DNA of 12,060 bases from Stramenopiles sp. TOSAG23-6 (taxonomy: Eukaryota > Sar), in assembly GCA_900128565.1 (NCBI GenBank), contig LT636220.1, forward strand, positions 1-12,060, read 5' to 3'. Under the pieces are notes generated by a model, which ran no database searches, had not been told where the DNA came from, and saw only the letters and a program-made list of their open reading frames with translations. Each line of letters begins with the position of its first letter. Within the stretch, counting starts at the first letter, position 1. Shown here one piece after another: positions 8,030-12,060 of this stretch. The translations under genes were made by a program, and so were the position numbers.

Positions 8030-8097
8030 CAACAATCTTTCCTGATTCATTCATAATCAAAATAAACCAACAATTTTTCCTGATTCATAATCAAAAT
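8030..8097 (-). repeat. Imperfect tandem duplication over the ligase stop codon
   Basis: On the plus strand, 8068-8097 (inside the ligase last codons) and 8030-8063 (beyond its stop) share CAACAAT[T/C]TTTCCTGATTC followed by ATAATCAAAAT. The downstream copy has a 4-base TCAT insertion. It repeats the codons for YESGKIVG outside the gene, much as at the profilin 3' end. Confidence 0.85.
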
Positions 8098-10986
8098 CAA
8101 TATCATAAAAACCTGGTCTCGTTGGAAGTCCAGGTATCGTCATGATCTTTCCTAATAAAGGAAATACAAAACCAGCTCCAACATTACACCTTATTTCTTT
8201 CACAGCTACGGTAAATCCTGTGGGAACTCCTTTCTTCTTTGGATGTATTGTAAAAGAAACTTGTGAAAAAAAAATTGTTAGGTACAAATTTTTCATATAA
8301 AAAAAAAAAAAAAAATTCTGAAAAAAAAAACATACATCTGTGCTTAAACTCAAATGTGTTTTTGCTATACATATCGGAAATTTCCCCCACCCTTGCTCTT
8401 CATAATATTTTATCGTTTCAGCAACATTATCAGGTATTTCTACACCATCAGCTCCATAAATTTCTCTCGCAATGACTGAAATTTTTTCTTTAATGGGCAT
8501 ACATTGTGAAAAATATTTTTTGTTTGTTGGAAAAATCGTTAGGTACAAAATTTTTATAAAAAAAAAATCAGATTTCAAAAAATTAAAACGTACATGCACA
8601 AAGGATACAAAAATTTGAATCCTGGACTGTTTTGATTCGTTGATCGAGACATTGCACAAACAGACGCAACGGCAAGGCCTAAGTCAGTTGCACCTGCGCC
8701 CCCTGTATTTTGAAAAAATATTTCAAAAAAAAACTAAAATTTGTTAGGTACAAAATTTTTATAAAAAAAAATTTCGAATTTTTTGTAAAAAAAAAAAATA
8801 AAACACACCTTGTGCCCAATGATTTGAAAGAATTGCATGTCCTGCTCCTGCTTCTAAGGCAGCTTTACACACAATATCAATTTCAGAGTTAGTATCAGTC
8901 GCAAATTTATTTACAGCCACAACAGGTGTTATCCCAAATTTCAAAGCACTTCGAATTTTTAGTGTCAAAAAATAATTAACAAAAAAAAAATTGTTAATGT
9001 ATGAATTTTTTTTTAAAAAATTAGAAAAAAAAAAATTTTAGGTACGAAATTTTCTATGAAAAAAAAATAAATTTAAAATTCATGATGTTATACAACGTAC
9101 ATGATGCTGAAGATTACAAACTCCTGCTCGAAGCAAGTCCAAATTTTCTTCTGTGTATTGCGATGCAAGAGGGGTACCGGGTTTCACAGGTGGGCCACCA
9201 CCATGCATTTTCAATGCTCTCACAGTGGCTACAATGACAGCACAGTTTGGGATTAGTCCGGATTGACGACATTTTATATTGAAAAATTTTTCCATTCCAA
9301 TATCAGCACCAAAGCCACATATTGTGAAAAAATATTCAAAAAAAAAATTGAAATTTTTTAGGTACGAAATTTCGTACGAAAAAAAAAATAAATTTGAAAT
9401 TGAAGAGAACAACGTACGCACTCAGTGACACAAAATCCTTCGTCGCCGACTAATTTCAACGCTACTTGATCTGCAACAATGGAAGAGTTGCCATGAGCAA
9501 TATTTGCAAATGGACCAGCATGAACGAAAACATTTGTTGGACAAAATATTTCAAAAAAAAATTAAATTTTGTTAGGTACAAAATTTCGTATGAAAAAAAA
9601 AACCCAAAAAAAATGATTATGGAAATATACAGGTGTTCCTTCTAACGTTTGCATCAATGTTGGCTTGATCGCTTCTGCCATCAATACTGTTAGAGCTCCA
9701 CCAGTACCTAAATCATCAGCTGTGATAGGTTCACCAGATCTAGACTGGCCAATCACCATTCGACCTAATCGATCTCTCATGTCTTCTACTATATTGTGAA
9801 AAAAAAAAAGTTTTGGAAAAAAAATCGTTAGGTACAAAATTTCGTACGAAAAAAATTAAATTTAAAATGAATTGTGAAAACGTACATGATGTGGTCAATG
9901 CCAATATAGCCATAATTTCGCTAGCTACAGTTATATCGAATCCTGTTTGACGAGGTGTACCTTTTTTTTCCGTCGGAGACTCACCGACAGTTATAGATCG
10001 AAGATGTCGATCACAAGTATCAATGACTCTTTTCCAAGTGACTGAATTCGGGTCAATATGTCTTGTGAGAAAATATATTTTTTTTAATTTGTTAGGTACA
10101 AAATTTCGTATGAATTGTTTTAAATGTTTTTAAAATGTTTATAAAATGTTTTTTACATTTTTTTTACGAAAAAACAAATAATACATTACAATTAAAATTA
10201 ATAATGAAAATATACATTCAAACGAGAAAAAGATGTGATTTCATCAGGTGTTAAATTATCAGGATGAGTTTTTTCTATACCAAGTTTTTTTAATCTTTTC
10301 AGCATTACAGGAGAAAAATGACGAGAACCATCTTTTTTTTTTGGACATAAANGTCGAAACAATGCTGCATCCGATTGAGTATCCTCGTGGTACATTCGAG
10401 TATCGATCGCAGCAGCAAGTAAATTATTGGCAGCTGTAATGGCGTGTATGTCACCAGTCAAATGTAGATTAAATTCCTCCATAGGAATAACCTGCGCATA
10501 GCCACCACCCGCAGCACCGCCCTTGATACCAAATGTTGGTCCTTGTGAGGGCTGTCGAAGACAACAAAATACGCGCTTGCCCAGATGTGCGCCTAATGCT
10601 TGACAAATACCAACAGTAGTAGTGCTTTTACCTTCACCAAGTGGTGTTGGATTGATCCCAGCAACTACAACGTAATTACCTTCAGGAGAATCTTTCAATC
10701 TGTCACGAATATCAAGACTCACTTTTGCTTTATATCGGCCATACTGCTCAATTTCACAGGGAAGAATTCCGGCCTCACGAGCGACTTGATTAATGTGAAG
10801 AGGTGTCACACTTTGGGATACTTCAATATCTGAAGGGACAGGCTCAAGGCAACGAAGTTCTTCCCTCTGGGAGACTTCATTATTCTCTGCTCCAAAACAT
10901 AAAGCGAACTCAATTAACTTTTCCCGATCTTCGTAAACACCAGCTTCTTTTGCTAAACGGGAAATATTTCCAACTTGACTCATCAT
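8057..10986 (-). CDS. Formate-tetrahydrofolate ligase (10-formyl-THF synthetase), nine exons
   Basis: The enzyme joins formate to tetrahydrofolate using ATP, feeding one-carbon units to purine and other synthesis. Exons on the minus strand: 10986-10216, 10057-9886, 9788-9631, 9531-9418, 9316-9101, 8956-8809, 8702-8594, 8498-8336, 8242-8057; total 2037 nt, 678 residues plus stop. Hallmarks: P-loop [10 protein letters not shown] (113-122), [135 protein letters not shown] stop. It is stand-alone, with no dehydrogenase/cyclohydrolase domain. About 45 N-terminal residues precede the usual start region (EPVPSDIEV). Start: ATGs at 10986 and 10983; an upstream TTG at 10992 is unlikely. One unknown base (10352). 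Six of eight introns lack a frame-compatible, full-length AG acceptor. Confidence 0.93.
8243..8335 (-). mobile_element. Introner-like intron 8 of ligase gene
   Basis: 93 bases. Donor GAT|GTATGT; core at 8298-8277 (minus), with GTACCTAAC intact. Inferred acceptor TTTTACAATACAT|CCAAAG, which ends in AT and keeps family length (STD|PKKKG). An in-frame AG six bases downstream would work but loses two residues. An AG upstream (CACAAG) breaks the frame. Confidence 0.8.
8499..8593 (-). mobile_element. Introner-like intron 7 of ligase gene
   Basis: 95 bases. Donor TGCAT|GTACGT; core at 8559-8538 (minus). Inferred acceptor TTTTTCACAATGTAT|GCCC (ends AT), phase 2. The first AGs downstream (ATTAAAG, TTTCAG) are out of frame. 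TGCATG and TGTATG at the two ends are near-repeats, so the exact cut is ambiguous by a few bases, but none of the equivalent cuts gives GT-AG. Confidence 0.8.
8703..8808 (-). mobile_element. Introner-like intron 6 of ligase gene (canonical GT-AG)
   Basis: 106 bases. Donor CAAG|GTGTGT, acceptor TTCAAAATACAG|GGGGCG, phase 1; joins to [10 protein letters not shown]. Core at 8764-8743 (minus). This copy has a normal AG, placed four bases after CAAAAT. Confidence 0.88.
8957..9100 (-). mobile_element. Introner-like intron 5 of ligase gene, with second degenerate core
   Basis: 144 bases. Donor CATCAT|GTACGT. Core at 9058-9037 (minus), where the branch sequence reads TACCTAAAA. A second partial core, TTCATACATTAACAA, follows at about 9005-8991. 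Inferred acceptor GACACTAAAA|ATTCGA from family length ([13 protein letters not shown]). The first AG (CGAAG) is out of frame. The exact 3' position is the least certain of the ligase set. Confidence 0.7.
9317..9417 (-). mobile_element. Introner-like intron 4 of ligase gene
   Basis: 101 bases. Donor TGC|GTACGT; core at 9378-9357 (minus), here a perfect palindrome GTACGAAATTTCGTAC. Inferred acceptor CACAATATGT|GGCTTT, giving [13 protein letters not shown]. The alternative cut 9419-9319 gives GC-AT. No AG exists between the core and roughly 90 bases into exon 5. Confidence 0.82.
9532..9630 (-). mobile_element. Introner-like intron 3 of ligase gene
   Basis: 99 bases. Donor CCT|GTATAT; core at 9592-9571 (minus). 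Inferred acceptor GTCCAACAAAT|GTTTTC, joining the highly conserved [15 protein letters not shown]. There is no AG from the branch sequence until about 60 bases into exon 4, and that AG is out of frame. The clearest non-AG example. Confidence 0.87.
9789..9885 (-). mobile_element. Introner-like intron 2 of ligase gene (canonical GT-AG)
   Basis: 97 bases. Donor TCAT|GTACGT, acceptor TTTCACAATATAG|TAGAAG, phase 1, joining [14 protein letters not shown]. Core at 9848-9827 (minus), palindrome form GTACGAAATTTTGTAC. The AG lies four bases after CACAAT. Confidence 0.88.
10058..10215 (-). mobile_element. Introner-like intron 1 of ligase gene
   Basis: 158 bases, the longest. Donor AAT|GTATAT; core at 10112-10091 (minus). 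A low-complexity stretch of repeated AAAACATTT-type units (about 10120-10165) lengthens the donor side. Inferred acceptor CTCACAAGACAT|ATTGACC, joining [12 protein letters not shown]. The AG in CACAAG gives a frameshift with this donor. A two-base shift would read AT-AC, but the donor does not match the U12 ATATCC consensus. Confidence 0.8.
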
Positions 10987-11344
10987 TTGCAAGGATTCTC
11001 TTTCTTTGTAATATTTTTTTGAAAAAATGCAATGCTTTATCTTTTATTTAGACCGAATAGATGATCATTCAAGGTTGATGATGATGATTTATTATTTCAC
11101 TCTCTCTCTACTCTCTTCTCTCTCTTGTCGTAATTGTGTTGACATCGTTGACATCAATCAAATGCGCACGTTTTCCTCATTTTTCGTGTTTAATTTTTTT
11201 CAAACAAACATTTCGAAATTCGAATGATGCTCCTACAAATACTAGCTAGGAACACTCTGAAAAAATAAATTGAAATAGACCTTACGCGAGAAAAGGGTTT
11301 ATCGTTGCTGCATAGTTCTTATTTGAGCCTATAGCACTGATAAA
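10987..11344. promoter_or_regulatory. Divergent promoter region between ligase and EGF-like genes
   Basis: A 358-base gap between divergent genes. It contains a CT-rich tract (about 11099-11130, CTCTCTCTCTACTCTC type) and two GTTGACATC/GTTGACATCA motifs near 11138-11156. These could be control elements, but no known site is recognised. Confidence 0.4.
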
Positions 11345-12060
11345 ATGAGCATTCTAGCAATAATAAATAGTTTGATGCTTGTCGCTTGCATCGCTGCCGC
11401 GGATTGTGGTAAAAATTCACATTCTGAAGGTGACTCTTGCGTATGCGACATTGGTTTTACCGCAGGTCCTGGTGGAACTTGTGTCCTCGTGAAAATGGAC
11501 GAAACACCGGCCAACAAATGTCCTCAGAATTCGTATGAAAAAGATGGTGGATGTACGTGTAATGATGGTTTTCAACCCAATACAAATGGAACAGGTTGCG
11601 AGAAAGTTCCTGTCAATCAATGCCCTGAAAATACCCACCAAACAAAAGAAGGATGTGCGTGTAACGACGGTTTCGTACCGAGCTCTGACGGTAAAAAGTG
11701 TGTACCTCATTCACCGTGTCCTGAAAATTCGCACAAAGATGGAGATGGATGTATATGCAATGATGGTCATAAACCAAATAAAGATGGTACTGGTTGTGAA
11801 AAACATGTTGAAAGCACTCATAGCTGTCCCGAGAATGCAATTCCAGATACCGCGTCACCCGGTACCTGTGTGTGTAAGGAAGGATTTGGTCCTAACTCTG
11901 ACGGCAGTGCGTGTGTGGTAGTAGAGGGCGTGGAATCAGTGGATAGCCCACTTTTATTTACTCTTCCCCTCGATATTGATGGCCGTTCCGTAGAACTGTT
12001 TTACCATGTATGTTTTATTTTTTTTTCAATTTCGAATTTATTTTTCATACGAAATTTTGT
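11345..12060 (+). CDS. Secreted protein with EGF-like four-cysteine repeats, 5' part
   Basis: Exon 1 (11345-12007, 221 codons, phase 0) begins MSILAIINSLMLVACIAAA, a good signal peptide ending just before DC. Five modules of about 31 residues follow, each with the pattern C-x(10-12)-C-x-C-x(11-12)-C, for example CPQNSYEKDGGCTC then NDGFQPNTNGTGC. The motif CxCxxGF/H..N..G..C resembles the C-terminal half of EGF-like domains. After the modules comes VESVDSPLLFTLPLDIDG. The frame then runs into a donor CAT|GTATGT and the introner core at 12046, so the gene continues beyond the window. A surface or secreted adhesive or matrix protein is likely; partner unknown. The reading frame has no stop before the window edge. 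Confidence 0.82.
   Translation, partial: MSILAIINSLMLVACIAAADCGKNSHSEGDSCVCDIGFTAGPGGTCVLVKMDETPANKCPQNSYEKDGGCTCNDGFQPNTNGTGCEKVPVNQCPENTHQTKEGCACNDGFVPSSDGKKCVPHSPCPENSHKDGDGCICNDGHKPNKDGTGCEKHVESTHSCPENAIPDTASPGTCVCKEGFGPNSDGSACVVVEGVESVDSPLLFTLPLDIDGRSVELFYHVCFIFFSISNLFFIRNF
12008..12060 (+). mobile_element. Introner-like intron in EGF-like gene, truncated by window
   Basis: Donor CAT|GTATGT, a T-rich stretch, then the first 15 bases of the shared core (CATACGAAATTTTGT, 12046-12060). It is in sense orientation on the opposite strand to the other copies, so the core follows the direction of transcription. The branch sequence and acceptor lie outside the window. Confidence 0.85.

Larger units (their letters stand above)
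7606..8056. other. Intergenic region with telomere-like hexamers and a coding fragment
   Basis: Gap between the 5' end of the hydroxylase gene and the 3' end of the ligase gene. It holds TTAGGG/TTAGCG hexamers (7717-7743), a plus-strand open frame encoding an SH3-like segment (to 7916) and, at 8030-8063, an imperfect copy of the ligase 3' end. The hydroxylase promoter should lie near 7606-7700. Confidence 0.7.

Noticed and set aside
8710-8892. Plus-strand open frames rich in Lys and Phe across ligase introns
   Set aside because: They arise from A- and T-runs of introns and from antisense exon sequence; no domain is present.
10058-10217. AT-AC (U12-type) reading of ligase intron 1 and intron 8
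   Set aside because: Shifting the junction two bases gives AT...AC, but the donors (ATGTATAT, ATGTATG) do not match the U12 ATATCC consensus, the branch sequence is of U2 yeast type, and the other copies cannot be read as AT-AC.
11417-11921. Open frames on both strands within the EGF-like exon
   Set aside because: The true frame starts at 11345 with a signal peptide and regular cysteine spacing; the others are shadows.
1-12060. CRISPR arrays, tRNA or rRNA genes, bacterial operons
   Set aside because: No regularly spaced repeats, no tRNA-like cloverleaf or rRNA segments noticed by eye, and gene structure is eukaryotic.

Overview
The window is nuclear DNA from a unicellular eukaryote. It is AT-rich, genes lie on both strands, several genes carry short spliceosomal-type introns, and the proteins are eukaryotic (profilin, LSM14/Scd6, a C2-domain protein, a prolyl 4-hydroxylase). 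Formyl-tetrahydrofolate synthetase is encoded as a stand-alone enzyme rather than the trifunctional C1-THF synthase of animals and fungi. A TatA/TatB-like protein suggests a lineage that kept a mitochondrial Tat system. A protist is therefore likely, stramenopile-like at low confidence. I cannot name the species.

Layout from left to right: (1) a C2-domain protein with a myristoylation-type N-terminus (minus strand), divergent from (2) the TatA/B-like membrane protein (plus); (3) two-exon profilin (plus), whose last codons and stop are tandemly duplicated; (4) LSM14/Scd6-type mRNA-decay protein (minus), convergent with profilin and divergent from (5) a protein kinase with a predicted signal peptide and two tandem-repeat regions (plus); (6) a Tudor-like plus prolyl 4-hydroxylase fusion with one intron (minus); (7) an ATG-less SH3-like coding fragment next to telomere-like hexamers (plus); (8) nine-exon formate-tetrahydrofolate ligase (minus); (9) the first exon of a secreted protein with five four-cysteine EGF-like modules (plus), running off the right edge. 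These are unrelated housekeeping and surface functions; I see no shared pathway.

The most striking feature is in the introns. All eight introns of the ligase gene, the single hydroxylase intron and the truncated intron at the right edge carry the same core, in sense orientation CATACGAAATTTTGTAC followed by CTAAC. It combines a near-perfect palindrome with a yeast-like branch-point sequence. Introns in different genes sharing sequence look like introner elements (introns that spread as mobile units). Donors are conserved (GTACGT, GTATGT, GTATAT or GTGTGT). However, when exons are joined so that conserved protein sequence and reading frame are kept, six of the nine complete introns have no usable AG at the 3' end. 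The inferred junction instead tends to lie about four bases after a CACAAT-like motif. The eight inferred ligase introns join to one 678-residue frame. This points to a recently expanded intron family with relaxed 3' splice-site choice. RNA-seq would settle it.
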